From: Candidatus Chloroheliaceae bacterium | Lineage (GTDB): Bacteria; Chloroflexota; Chloroflexia; Chloroheliales; Chloroheliaceae | Length of the DNA: 43,696 bases | NCBI GenBank assembly: GCA_013390945.1 | Contig: JACAUC010000017.1 | Location: 1-43,696, forward strand | Reading direction: 5' to 3' | Shown: positions 1 through 9,200 of the stretch, one piece after another | How the letters are laid out: each line of letters starts with the position of its first letter | Numbering within the stretch: the first letter of the stretch is position 1 | Notes under the pieces: model-generated | Database searches by the model: none | The model's input: the letters and a program-made list of their open reading frames with translations, nothing else | What the model was told of the DNA's origin: nothing | Position numbers and translations under genes: made by a program

Positions 1-29
1 TTTGCAAGTTCCTAAGCGATCTCCCTAGT

Positions 30-46
30 TCCACAATCTTTGTGGA
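30..46 (-). terminator. Hairpin downstream of brxL (weak terminator candidate)
   Basis: TCCACA (30-35) and TGTGGA (41-46) form a perfect 6-bp stem with a 5-nt loop, 17 nt beyond the brxL stop codon. There is no clear U-run after it on the minus strand, so this may be a weak terminator or chance. Confidence 0.25.
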
Positions 47-62
47 CTGTAAGGCATATTCT

Positions 63-2138
63 TCATTTTTCGGCCAATGCCTTGAATGCTGCTTGGCCGG
101 GGTCGCTATAGAAATCTATTTGTAGCTTATCTATAAGCTCGGCGGGGAGTTCGGCGAAATCGCGGCGGTTTTCGGTGGGGAACATTACCCGTTTGGCCCC
201 GGCATCCATCGCTATACGCAGCTTATCGCCTAAACCTTCTACCCTGCTTAGTACGCCGTGTAAGCTCATTTGACCCAATACCACTAGACTGCCACCTATA
301 GGGCGACTTAATATGGCGGAGATCATAGCGATGTAGAAGGCTACGCCTAAATCGTTGGCATCTTTTCCTTGCATCAGGCTCATTACTTGGATATTTATGT
401 CGTAGGCGGTAACATCGCGCTCGATTCCAATGCGCTTGGCGTTGGCTTTCAGGTAATCGTAGGCCATACGGGCGCTCTCCTTGATTCCTTTACCACCAGC
501 ACCCACTACGCTGAAGCGGCTTCCGCCCGGAGTAGCCGTTACCTGAAGACGATAGAGCGAGTAGCGGCCTTCGCTGGAATCGAACCCAACCGTAAAGATG
601 TCGCCGGGGTTAAGCTGACCCTCTGGTATCAATTGAGTGGAACCCAATTCTTTGCAAGAGATGAAAGTCTCTTGCCCATCTTGCCTATCAATGTAAGAGA
701 GGTTTACTTTGGAATATTCGATACCTCCCATCCGCTTGAGTTGCTCTTTTACTCGGCGGCGCAGTTCTATCGCGAAAGCCAAATATTCCTGCATTTCAGT
801 TTTGGTACAAATACCGTCCGGGTGAATCAGCTTTATCAAGCCTGAAGTGGTTCGGGCAATGGCGCGGCGGTCGCGCTCCTCCACATGGCTACCAAGATTA
901 TAGAAGCGGTCGTAAGAGTCGGTAAAATTGCGCTGGCGGAGTTGGGTGTGAAATATCTCCGCAATAAAATCAGCGATAAAACCCAAGTGAGCGGTAAAAT
1001 AGTCGGGCTGCATTTTGGGCATCTCCCAACCCGGTAGGTAGGCGTGCCAACGGTCGTGAAAGGCCATATCGTTCCGCACCGCTTCGGGCAGCGCGTTAAA
1101 AAGGTGTGAGATCCGGGCAGTGGTTTCAACATCGCCATCGAGGTTGCCGTTAAAGACGATACCCGCATCTGCCGAAAGTGTACCCTTGTCATCGCCCCGC
1201 GAGAAAGAACCCTGCTCCATATAGCCTTTGTACATCTGCTTGTCGCTTTCGGTTTTGAAGTTAGACCCAGCTACTTCATCAAAGGCTACCATATCGAATT
1301 TTAGCACCAATCCCGGTTTGTCTCGGCGGTTTTTCCAGCCGAAAAGATCCGGGACACCGCCCTGACCGCCGGAGAGCAGGATTACATAGGGCGAAATCTC
1401 GCGATAGACGTAAGATTTACCCGTACCGCGTGGCCCCAATTCAATCATGTTGTAATTCTTCTCCACCATTGGCACTAGGCGCAATAGGAAGAGCAATTTT
1501 CGGCGAAAGGTAAAATCTGCGTTGGTTGGTTCGTAGCCCATCGAGCGCAAAAGCACATCCATCCACTCGTCCCGGCTAAATTGTCGGCGGCCCTCCAAAA
1601 ACTCCTCATAGTTGGCACTAGCTATCTGAATCGGGGCTAGGCGATGCAGCACGAAAGGCCGAATAACTCCATCGCCGGTCATAGAATCATCGTAGGCTAG
1701 TTCAATGTTGGCCCAGATACCACCTGTTAAGAGGCGTTCGTGCTTGTGGACGTTTTCAGGGTCAATATGTACCCGGTCTAGGCCACAGGTTGCCAGTTTT
1801 GCCCAAAATTTGCCTCCCTGAACCTTCTCATCAAAGGTTACTGTCACCAGATCAATCAGCTTCATCGAGCCGCTACGCTGTAGCCGAGCCTTAACTAACT
1901 CGCTTTGATCGCCCCGCACAATCCGTTCGGCGATAGCACTCTTGACCTGCTCCAAACCAACCCGAATCTCCTCTTCATCGGTGGTGGAACAATATTTTCC
2001 TAACAGGTACTCCAAGACGTAGACCGGAATGTTGAAGCCCACTTTAAGTTTTTTAACTAGGTCTTTACGCACCACCCGACCGGGGAAGGCGGAGGCCAGC
2101 TTTTTATCCAGTTCGTCCAGTACCAATTCGTCGGACAT
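63..2138 (-). CDS. brxL: BrxL, AAA+ ATPase with Lon-like C-terminal domain (BREX)
   Basis: This 691-aa protein matches BrxL, the last gene of type I BREX loci, needed for phage restriction in that system. An N-terminal substrate/DNA-binding region is followed by an AAA+ core with Walker A GPRGTGKS near residues 235-243, and a C-terminal Lon-protease-like domain (about 570-691). In that domain the stretch KDANDLGVAF stands where Lon proteases have a catalytic serine (PKDGPSAG), so the serine appears replaced by Asp, while the Lys of GLGDKL is kept; proteolysis is therefore doubtful. The start has a good ribosome site (AGAGGA), and the gene lies 12 nt after pglZ, so it is almost certainly in the same transcript. 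Family and position are secure; the exact role in the BREX complex is not shown by the sequence. Confidence 0.93.
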   Translation of the reverse strand: MSDELVLDELDKKLASAFPGRVVRKDLVKKLKVGFNIPVYVLEYLLGKYCSTTDEEEIRVGLEQVKSAIAERIVRGDQSELVKARLQRSGSMKLIDLVTVTFDEKVQGGKFWAKLATCGLDRVHIDPENVHKHERLLTGGIWANIELAYDDSMTGDGVIRPFVLHRLAPIQIASANYEEFLEGRRQFSRDEWMDVLLRSMGYEPTNADFTFRRKLLFLLRLVPMVEKNYNMIELGPRGTGKSYVYREISPYVILLSGGQGGVPDLFGWKNRRDKPGLVLKFDMVAFDEVAGSNFKTESDKQMYKGYMEQGSFSRGDDKGTLSADAGIVFNGNLDGDVETTARISHLFNALPEAVRNDMAFHDRWHAYLPGWEMPKMQPDYFTAHLGFIADFIAEIFHTQLRQRNFTDSYDRFYNLGSHVEERDRRAIARTTSGLIKLIHPDGICTKTEMQEYLAFAIELRRRVKEQLKRMGGIEYSKVNLSYIDRQDGQETFISCKELGSTQLIPEGQLNPGDIFTVGFDSSEGRYSLYRLQVTATPGGSRFSVVGAGGKGIKESARMAYDYLKANAKRIGIERDVTAYDINIQVMSLMQGKDANDLGVAFYIAMISAILSRPIGGSLVVLGQMSLHGVLSRVEGLGDKLRIAMDAGAKRVMFPTENRRDFAELPAELIDKLQIDFYSDPGQAAFKALAEK

Positions 2139-2150
2139 GAAGTATCCTCT

Positions 2151-4673
2151 CTAAAAATCCCAATCGGTCAGTTCCACTCTAAGCGTTACCTTGCGCTGAT
2201 CTAGCAGGTCATCATTATCTGCGTCAAAAACCCTGATTTCCACCGGGCTATTCATCGCCGCCTCTGCTCCAGCTACTTTTTCTAAGGTTAGGATTTGTGT
2301 CTCCCCGCCCGGTTCTAGGGCCACAATCTTTGATTTGAACAGGGTCTTTTCGCCTTTTTCATCCAAGACTTTTACTAACACCTGCCGCCCCAGCAGCTTT
2401 TCGTCTAAATTGCCCATCAGATCATATTGAGAGTTGGAGGCGGGGGCTACTTCCACGCGCTGGCTCAAAGAGGTAATGTGGGTAATCGGCTTTAGCACTA
2501 CGTCAATCTTGGTGGCTTTTTTAGGCCAACGGGCCACTACTACCGGAATTATCAGTTCTTGTAAAGTAGCTCCACCATGGAAGAAGCCCAACCCCCCATA
2601 GGTTTTGAAGGCGTTTACGCTACGTGGCACTCGACATTCCAATTTGCTGCCGGAAACCTTGAATTTGAGGGCAGAGGGATGGTGCAGGTTCAAGCCCACT
2701 ACGGCCCGGCGTGATGTCCAATAAACCTCCCCGGCGGGTTTTGGCTCTACCTCGTGGCTCTCCGGGTTCCAATGGAAAAAGCCATGATCGGTAACGACTA
2801 ATACAGTAGTGTAGCCGCCAGTGCGGAGTTTTCGTACCACTTTAGCATAGCGGTCAATATGATGATCGCTGCCCTTTATTTTAAGTTGCCCCTCGTGACC
2901 ATCTAGGTCAAACTCCGTCCCAAAGACAAAGACCAGCCGGCCAAGTTGTTTAGTCGTAAGGTTATCACCGGATTCGAGCAGTTGTTCCACACTCATCAGG
3001 GCGTTCTCTTTGAGTTTTAGGGTACGCATCAGCCACTCTTTGCGCTGGCCCAAAATAGTAAGATCGCCCTCGAAACCCTCGGCGGTAACGCGCCAAGAAG
3101 ATTTATCCTTTTCGGGCAATTCCACTCGCAATTTGTGGCTATCAATTGGCAAGCAATAGGGCATACCCAAGCCAGTCATAGAGGGAAGCGGGGCGCGGGC
3201 GGTTTCTACCTCGGCCCGTTTGGTTGGCTCACCTTGGTTTAACAATTCGGCCAAGCGATTGCCCAGATCATAGCGGCAAGCATCTAGCACCAACACCGCC
3301 ACTGGCTCTTTGGTAGAGGCTTTTTCTACCAATTCTTTCACCAGATTGCTGGTGTAAGGCAAGCCGACCTCTTCCAAGTCGTTATGGGTGAGCAATTCCG
3401 AAAAAGCGGTATTAATCTGGCTGAGATGGCGTTGGTAAGCTTTACGCAGTTTGTGCCGCACTCCCAACAAAGCACCTGCAATATTCGAATCTTCCACAAA
3501 AAGGCTCTCGCTGGCTCCGTCTACTTGCCACCCTTTAGCGGTAAACCATTTGATAGCATCTTGGGGAGCGTACCAATTCTTTTCCACTCCGCTCTGGCTG
3601 GAAAGAAGGCTGGCAATCTCCGCCATCTCTGCTAACTGGTTCCAGCGTACTTTTTCCGTCGCTTTTTGTCCCCAAAACCCCCCAGCATGGGTTTGGTAGT
3701 TGGAAACCCCGGCCTCTAGTCGTCTGGTCAGATCCTCAAAGCTATCAATTGCCGCTAGACGCTCGGTTTCCACTTGAAACAGGGTCTTTTCCGCTATTGG
3801 GGAGGCCAACGGCGCGGGTATTTGGGCTAGATTCTTGGCCCAATATTGCAAAGCGGTCTGGTTATCGGCTTTGCGGGAGAGTCCTTCAAAGTGGTGCAAC
3901 AATTCGGTATCCCGTTGCCAACGCTTGAGCAAACTCAGGGCATTTTCACGGGCCGGGCCAGAAGGAACGATCCGCTCCTGCTCTCCGGGAGGGTTATCCG
4001 GGCAATTTGCCGCAGCATCGGTGCAGAGCAAAGCCGCCACCGCTTGTACCCGCCAACCTTCCGGGTTATCCGACTTTGGAGCAGGCAAACCAAAACTGCT
4101 AGTAACACGCCGGGCAAAAATAGGAAAACGACCACTGCTTTCCAACTGCTCAAAGGTTTTGCCGGGAGTAGCCAATAGCGTTAGGATTAGATCCTCACTT
4201 ACTAATTTGCTATCGCCTGTGCCGGGGGTAAGTTCTCTCCATTCAGCACGAGGATGGTTGAACCATTCCCTCGCATAAGCACCCAATTGGGGCCTTAGTT
4301 CGGCCATCATATCGGGGGCAATTTCTACCCCATAATGGGCCAAAGCCTCTGGCAAACCCCAAGTCTTGACCTCCGCCGCTTGAAGCTCAAATACTTTGAA
4401 GTAGGTCAGGTTCTCACGGGCGACTGGTAGCCAGATAACGCGAGGGGTACGAGGAGTCTGGTAAAACCTTTCACGCAAAAGTAGCTCGTGACCTTCATCG
4501 GCCCATAGCTCAAAAGAACCATCGGCACTAGCGATCTGCAAAAGCTCTTTCCAGACTCTATCCGGGTCACACCAGACGATAAAAGGTGGCTCCGCCTTTT
4601 TCCGGGAGAGTATTTGGTTAATCTGCTGGGTTAGCCAAGCCTGAAGGCTATCGGGTACAATATTCAACGTCAT
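2151..4673 (-). CDS. pglZ: PglZ/BrxZ, alkaline-phosphatase-superfamily BREX protein
   Basis: This 840-aa protein is the PglZ component of BREX, a phosphatase-fold protein that interacts with other BREX subunits and is required for both methylation and restriction in characterised systems. The PglZ domain is visible as VLVLDACRYDLGNRL (mid-protein), followed by DLDGHEG and VVTDHGFFHWN, the metal-site-like Asp/His motifs of the superfamily. A C-terminal beta-rich region (about 720-840) follows. I chose ATG 4673 because GAGGAA lies 7 nt upstream; an in-frame upstream ATG at 4727 lies deep inside the preceding gene. The chosen start overlaps the end of the small upstream gene by 26 nt, suggesting translational coupling. 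brxL follows after 12 nt. Confidence 0.93.
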   Translation of the reverse strand: MTLNIVPDSLQAWLTQQINQILSRKKAEPPFIVWCDPDRVWKELLQIASADGSFELWADEGHELLLRERFYQTPRTPRVIWLPVARENLTYFKVFELQAAEVKTWGLPEALAHYGVEIAPDMMAELRPQLGAYAREWFNHPRAEWRELTPGTGDSKLVSEDLILTLLATPGKTFEQLESSGRFPIFARRVTSSFGLPAPKSDNPEGWRVQAVAALLCTDAAANCPDNPPGEQERIVPSGPARENALSLLKRWQRDTELLHHFEGLSRKADNQTALQYWAKNLAQIPAPLASPIAEKTLFQVETERLAAIDSFEDLTRRLEAGVSNYQTHAGGFWGQKATEKVRWNQLAEMAEIASLLSSQSGVEKNWYAPQDAIKWFTAKGWQVDGASESLFVEDSNIAGALLGVRHKLRKAYQRHLSQINTAFSELLTHNDLEEVGLPYTSNLVKELVEKASTKEPVAVLVLDACRYDLGNRLAELLNQGEPTKRAEVETARAPLPSMTGLGMPYCLPIDSHKLRVELPEKDKSSWRVTAEGFEGDLTILGQRKEWLMRTLKLKENALMSVEQLLESGDNLTTKQLGRLVFVFGTEFDLDGHEGQLKIKGSDHHIDRYAKVVRKLRTGGYTTVLVVTDHGFFHWNPESHEVEPKPAGEVYWTSRRAVVGLNLHHPSALKFKVSGSKLECRVPRSVNAFKTYGGLGFFHGGATLQELIIPVVVARWPKKATKIDVVLKPITHITSLSQRVEVAPASNSQYDLMGNLDEKLLGRQVLVKVLDEKGEKTLFKSKIVALEPGGETQILTLEKVAGAEAAMNSPVEIRVFDADNDDLLDQRKVTLRVELTDWDF

Positions 4674-4905
4674 CGTATAATTCCTCACGACCAAAGGTGG
4701 TGTTTTCGGGCATAATATCCCATTCAATCATATGCACTTTAAGGGGCGGTTTGGGTCTTCTGGCTGGTTCAGCGGTAAGCGAGGCCACCCGGCTATCGGC
4801 AAAGACCATTACTATCTGGTATTCGCCCTGCGGCACATCGGACGGCAATTCTAACAGCATTTTACCCTGCTCATCTACTGTAGCTCTCATTTCTATCGTT
4901 CGCAT
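4648..4905 (-). CDS. Small antitoxin-like protein overlapping pglZ
   Basis: This encodes 85 aa, beginning MRTIEMRATVDEQGKMLLEL and continuing with the P-x-D-V-P-x-G-E-Y pattern. The layout (short N-terminal beta segments, a variable Pro/Arg-rich middle, an acidic tail ending REELYDDVEY) is what I recall of small orphan proteins in cyanobacteria and Chloroflexota that often precede PIN toxins as VapB-like antitoxins. No PIN-domain gene is next to it; its neighbours are a Uma2 nuclease upstream and pglZ, with which it overlaps by 26 nt. The leader GAAAGTAGAGG is shared almost exactly with the Uma2 gene upstream. The antitoxin function is inferred from pattern only. Confidence 0.6.
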   Translation of the reverse strand: MRTIEMRATVDEQGKMLLELPSDVPQGEYQIVMVFADSRVASLTAEPARRPKPPLKVHMIEWDIMPENTTFGREELYDDVEYCTR

Positions 4906-4983
4906 AATCTTACCTCTACTTTCAAAAAAGCTTTACAACCCCTCCCCTCCCGCAATAAAATTCTGTGCCTGACGGGTCTCGGC

Positions 4984-5826
4984 CTAAATTAGATCATCAG
5001 GGTTAATCCCCTTCTGGCGCAATAATTCGAGTAACTTTTCCACCCTTGCGCGTTCGAGTGCGGCTTCCTGTGCTTGAGCCTCGGCCCGTTGTGCTTGAGC
5101 CTCGGCCCTTGCGCGTTCGAGTGCGGCTTCCTGTGTTTGAGCCTCGGCTCGTCGTGCTTGAGCTTCAGCCCTTGCGCGTTCGAGTGCGGCCCGTTGGGTT
5201 TGGGCTTCAAATCCAGTCAGCCGTAGTTCGCCCTCACGGGTATAGAGCCGTAAGTGCTTATCTTCTATTGTCAACCAACTTTGCAACTGCTCGCTCCACA
5301 ATCTACCTGCCCCGTCCTTTTCAACCCGACGGTATTCACCACTAAGGGTATCAAGCCGCCAACCTACCAATCGGAGTTGTTCCCGCCAAGTACCCGTCCA
5401 CACACTAGGTTCATTCGGGTCAAAGGAAAAATACTCAGGGATACCAATACCTGCATAACTCTTTGGTTTGGTCTCAAGATCATTTAGCCAAGTCTCTTTG
5501 CTGGCAACTTCAAAGACCACTAAAGGAGGTGGCCCATCATCCCCAATCCAATAGCTAGGATTATCCTCGTTGGTGCGTTCCTCTGGAACCAAACCCTCGA
5601 CCACCGCTATATCAGGGCTTTTGGGGGGGTCTTTTAGATGTTCGATTTGGTAGAAGTTGACATTGCTAACTACGCCAACGTTTTTTCCGTAAAAGAACCA
5701 TTCTAAGACGGCAATCAAATATTGAATGGCTACGTAATGAGCGAAACTTTGGGTCAATTCCTCCCCCTCTAGTTGTTGACTATCGTAGTAGTGTTCAATC
5801 TCAATATGATTGGTTTTAATAGTCAT
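4984..5826 (-). CDS. Uma2 family (DUF820) PD-(D/E)XK endonuclease-like protein
   Basis: This 280-aa protein has the Uma2/DUF820 fold signature: SPDIAVV (about residue 78), PPLVVFEVASKET (about 110-122), then KPKSYAGIGIPEYFSFDP. These supply the Asp, Glu and Lys of a PD-(D/E)XK nuclease site. The family is abundant in cyanobacteria and Chloroflexota; its biology is poorly known. The C-terminus is a long Ala/Glu/Arg/Gln-rich helix built from a 21-residue tandem repeat and probably forms a coiled coil. I chose ATG 5826 (AGAGGAAAA upstream) over an in-frame TTG at 5850. It sits inside the BREX locus on the same strand, downstream of a MITE-like element and a palindromic operator candidate, so it could be a cargo gene rather than a BREX component. 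Confidence 0.85.
   Translation of the reverse strand: MTIKTNHIEIEHYYDSQQLEGEELTQSFAHYVAIQYLIAVLEWFFYGKNVGVVSNVNFYQIEHLKDPPKSPDIAVVEGLVPEERTNEDNPSYWIGDDGPPPLVVFEVASKETWLNDLETKPKSYAGIGIPEYFSFDPNEPSVWTGTWREQLRLVGWRLDTLSGEYRRVEKDGAGRLWSEQLQSWLTIEDKHLRLYTREGELRLTGFEAQTQRAALERARAEAQARRAEAQTQEAALERARAEAQAQRAEAQAQEAALERARVEKLLELLRQKGINPDDLI
5043..5190 (-). repeat. 63-nt tandem repeat inside the Uma2 gene
   Basis: Units begin at 5043, 5106 and 5169 (the last is partial), each starting CCCTTGCGCGTTCGAGTGCG on the plus strand. They encode 21-residue helical units of the type ALERARAEAQAQRAEAQAQE. The period is a multiple of three, so copy number can change without loss of frame. Confidence 0.85.
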
Positions 5827-5881
5827 TTTATTTTCCTCTACTTTCACCAACCGAAAATAAATTTCCGGTCTAAGCAGCTAA

Positions 5882-5899
5882 AATCGGTTAAAACCGATT
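5882..5899 (-). promoter_or_regulatory. 18-bp perfect palindrome upstream of the Uma2 gene
   Basis: AATCGGTT (5882-5889) and AACCGATT (5892-5899) form a perfect inverted repeat around two bases, 56 nt upstream of the Uma2 start and just outside the MITE target duplication. On the minus strand it lies between a TTGATG hexamer and a T/A-rich hexamer. It could be an operator over a weak promoter for Uma2-pglZ-brxL, or an RNA hairpin. Confidence 0.4.
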
Positions 5900-5913
5900 G
5901 ACATCAATTTATC

Positions 5914-6171
5914 TAGGGCTGTTGCAAAGTCGAAGAGCTATCCAATCTGGCAAGAGTAGTGGCATGTGAAAATCAACTGGCGGCAACCAGTTGATCTTGA
6001 CCTACAAGATTTTGGCCTAAATCAAGACCGTAGGTATGTCAAGATTAAATTTCCCTGACCAAACCTCTTGTCGAAAAGCCCGCTTGTGTAGGATGCTGCG
6101 CCAACTGGTTGCCGTCAGTTGATCTTGACCTACTACCCAACTTGTCAGATCGGGACTTTGCAACAGCCCTA
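5914..6171. mobile_element. MITE-like non-autonomous element with terminal inverted repeats
   Basis: The ends are perfect 18-bp inverted repeats: TAGGGCTGTTGCAAAGTC at 5914-5931 and its complement at 6154-6171. A less perfect extension follows further in (ATCTGGCAAG against ATCTGACAAG). The element is flanked by a 10-bp direct repeat TCAATTTATC (5904-5913 and 6172-6181), a convincing target-site duplication. Inside are two copies of a hairpin sequence (near 5979-5998 and 6102-6121, CAACTGG...CCAGTTG type), one nearly the reverse complement of the other, both followed by ATCTTGACCTAC. There is no transposase or other gene. A 10-11 bp target duplication would suit the IS4 superfamily, but I cannot assign the parent element. 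Confidence 0.8.
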
Positions 6172-6198
6172 TCAATTTATCCCATTCCCTATAAAAAT

Positions 6199-6271
6199 AT
6201 CTGTGTTCATCTGTGGTTCTCTGTGTTCATCTGTGTTACTTTCCTCATTCCTCTGCGTTACTTTCCTCATT
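6199..6271. repeat. Short tandem repeats CTGTGTTCATCTGTG / TTACTTTCCTCATT
   Basis: CTGTGTTCATCTGTG occurs at 6201-6215 and 6221-6235, and TTACTTTCCTCATT at 6236-6249 and 6258-6271. The array lies between the MITE and the end of pglX and overlaps its last codons. CTGTGTTCATCTGTG-type strings are widespread intergenic repeats in several bacterial phyla (from memory). No gene is visible in 5827-6266 beyond the MITE, the palindrome and this array. Confidence 0.6.
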
Positions 6272-9200
6272 TCCACCAGCCCGGTTTGGGCAGTTTCTCG
6301 GCGCGACACCAGCGGCGTTCGTCGCTGCGCCACTCGGCGCGGTCGGATATGGCTTTGTCGAGGTCTTTTTTGGCGATCACCTCGGCGGAGAGTAGTCCGG
6401 CCTTTTGCAAGGGGGCGATATTAACCCGCACTCCGTCGTTGATGTCGGGATTGTAGCGGCGTTCTTGGTTCAGGAAAGCTTCCACATTAGCCGGGTGGGG
6501 TGCAAGACCGTCGCGTGAAGTCCATTTGTCCAAAAGCTCTTTGGCGGCGATTTCGTCTAGGGGCTTGCTGCTAAAACCCTTTTCGGCTACCTGCGCCAGC
6601 TTTTCGTCAAATTGTTTGAGTTCGGCAATCCAGTCCGTGAGTTGCAGGCGACGGGCAGACTGGTCGCCCGTTAGCGTGGTCAATCCTTCGAGGGTGCGGA
6701 GTTCGGTTTCGTAGCGGCTACACAACGGGCCTACGTATTGGCTGCGAATTTTGGGCAGCAGATCCGCATCTAGCTTATGATAATAGACCAGACAGGCGAA
6801 AGCCGGGGAACCTTTGCGGCTTTTGCTGGAGGGCTGGCTCTCCAGTTGCCAAGCGATAGGCCGCTTTTTGAATTGGGAGATATGTTTTTTGAAGAAGGGG
6901 CCGGAGAGCCACTTTTCTAGGCTCACTCCCATCAAGGCTTCAAACTCGCGCTCGATGGCGGAGACGTTGCCGCCCGGAAATTCGGCGGCAATGCGTTGGT
7001 GAACCCGTTCTAGCAGGGTTGGTTCACCACAACCGGGGGTGAAGGGGATAATGCCATCCGCGTCGGCCCACTCTGGTACAGGTTCGCCCGCCTCGATTTG
7101 TTTAGGCCAACGATGGCCCAGCAACCGCAAGACCATCACGGTAAAAGTATCCTCGGTGAAGCGGCGTTCTTCCGGCAGACAACGCCAGCCTTCCTGTTCG
7201 CGACCCTCCTTGAGCAACCAATAGACCGAAATAGGGTGGATTTCCAGTTTGACCGATAGCTCTTCCAAAAAGGTTTCGGTAGGGATGGGAATACGCGCTC
7301 CTAGCGCGGCCTCGCCTTCTTCCTCATCTTCACCCCCGGTGGTTTCTGACGCTATCTCTTCATCTCCCGCTTTGCTACCCGGCCCGGCTTCATATAGGGC
7401 GCGTAAGTGCCTCTTCAAATCTGATAAGGTGGCAGGGGAGAGTTCTTTACGTTCGTGTGTTTTGAAGGACTCGATTAACTCATAAGGGATTTCTGGCAAA
7501 TCTTTAGGCAAAATTGGAAGTACTTCATAGCCGTAAATTAGAGGATACCAACCTGCTAACTTGTTAGTTTTAATACTTACAAGTTGCTGGATAAAATTCG
7601 GTTCAAATCCATAAGCTGATGCAATAGCATCTTCGATACGACTTTCAAGTGTTGCTCTAACAGCTTCAATTACCAATATTTGATCTATAGATAATTCTTT
7701 TACATGAGGATTCAACGGTTCAATTGTTGAATCTTTAATCAGCTCTATCACATATTTTGCCAAATTTCCTGACAGAGTTATGGATTCTACTTTAGGAGCT
7801 GGTAGCAAAGCTAAATCGCCCACTTGAAAAGATAATGTAGGATTTAGTTCACGAGCAATAATAGATATTAATCTACTGTTTAGCCAAGAAAGAATATCAT
7901 AAGTACGATAACCTATTTTCTGCGTTGGAAAAATACTTGAACCGCTATAATCGTATAAACCTTTTGCAGGCATAAACCTTCCACTAATGTTATTTCCACC
8001 TAACAATGAAAAGGAAACGCCCTCCCTAAAATAGAAACTTTCATTTGCTACTTTTCGCGTTACTGAGCCATAACGTTCTTTCGCAATACATTTAATTCGT
8101 GGCCCTGTTTGTTCCCAATCCACACACCATTCATTATTGCCATACCACTTGCGGTATTTACCTCCCTTTGCATAAGGATACCAGCGACTGCGGTTGTTAA
8201 TTTCCCAATAAAAACGTAAAAATCTAAGATTATCGCAAGTTATCAAACCTGCTTTTACATCCATATACTCTCTTGCACTTAAGTGAGTAAGAAAAAGTTG
8301 TCTAACTTGAGGATCTAAATTGTAAAGAAGTGCGAACCTTGGTAACTTACAGATTTCATTATTAGTTAATATTAAAGGTGGTTGATTTGTTTTCCTCTGA
8401 AGTTCAACAGATTTTTGTTCGCTTCCTGAAATATCATAAATAGACACAAAAGATGAATATGAGGAAAACGTGGATAAAGCCACATTTACCTTTTCACCAC
8501 CTATTTCACTAAATGCACCAGAACCTAATACAGCAAAAATTAAGGGAGGTATTTTTTCGAAAATTATTTCACGCGCTCCTGTATAATGCTGAGTGAAAAA
8601 GAAAGATCTTTGAGTAACCATTCCAATAATACCTTCAGGTCTCTTAAGGGTAATGGTTCTACCTAAAAAAGCAAAGCATAAGTCTAGGTTGAAAGAAGGA
8701 TATACCATAGATAGAAAATCTCTAATATGATCAGAAATGTTACGATTATGCATAAAAGGAGGATTCAAACAAAGTATGTCATATTTCTTTGCCAGCAGGT
8801 CAAACAAGGCTAGTCCCTTGCCTGCATCTTGCCCGAAGAAAGCCTGTCGTAAATCGGCTGCTTCCGCCTCGGTCTCAAAATGGTCTTTCAACCGGGTCAG
8901 GGTTTGCGCTTTCCAGTCGTCAAAACTCTCCACTCCGAGCGGCAATTGGCCTTGGATGGGTTTCTGGTATTCCTCAAACATACTATCCATACGCGGTTTT
9001 ACCAATCGCTCATCGGCTTTGCCCTGCAAGTAGCGCAGTTCCTTCTCCACTGGCTCCTCAATTTGCAGCAACGAACCAAGTTCATGGGCGTTCTGCAAAC
9101 CCTCGAATACCGTTTCCAGAGCCGGACGCAATTGTGCCTCTTCCGGGTATTTTCTCAAAAATTCTTGCAGATGGTTCTTGTCCTTCGGCAGGCGAATGTT

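Noticed and set aside
369-845. 158-aa plus-strand open frame inside brxL
   Set aside because: Antisense shadow of a well-supported gene, with no ribosome site or recognisable domain.
5043-5190. Possible CRISPR array
   Set aside because: The repeats are contiguous 63-nt coding units without unique spacers.
5046-5345. Arg/Val/Leu-rich plus-strand open frame over the Uma2 C-terminus
   Set aside because: It is the antisense reading of the 63-nt tandem repeat; repetition alone keeps it open.
6109-6456. Small plus-strand frames across the MITE and pglX end
   Set aside because: Low-complexity, Phe/Ser/Cys-rich translations crossing the element boundary; not gene-like.
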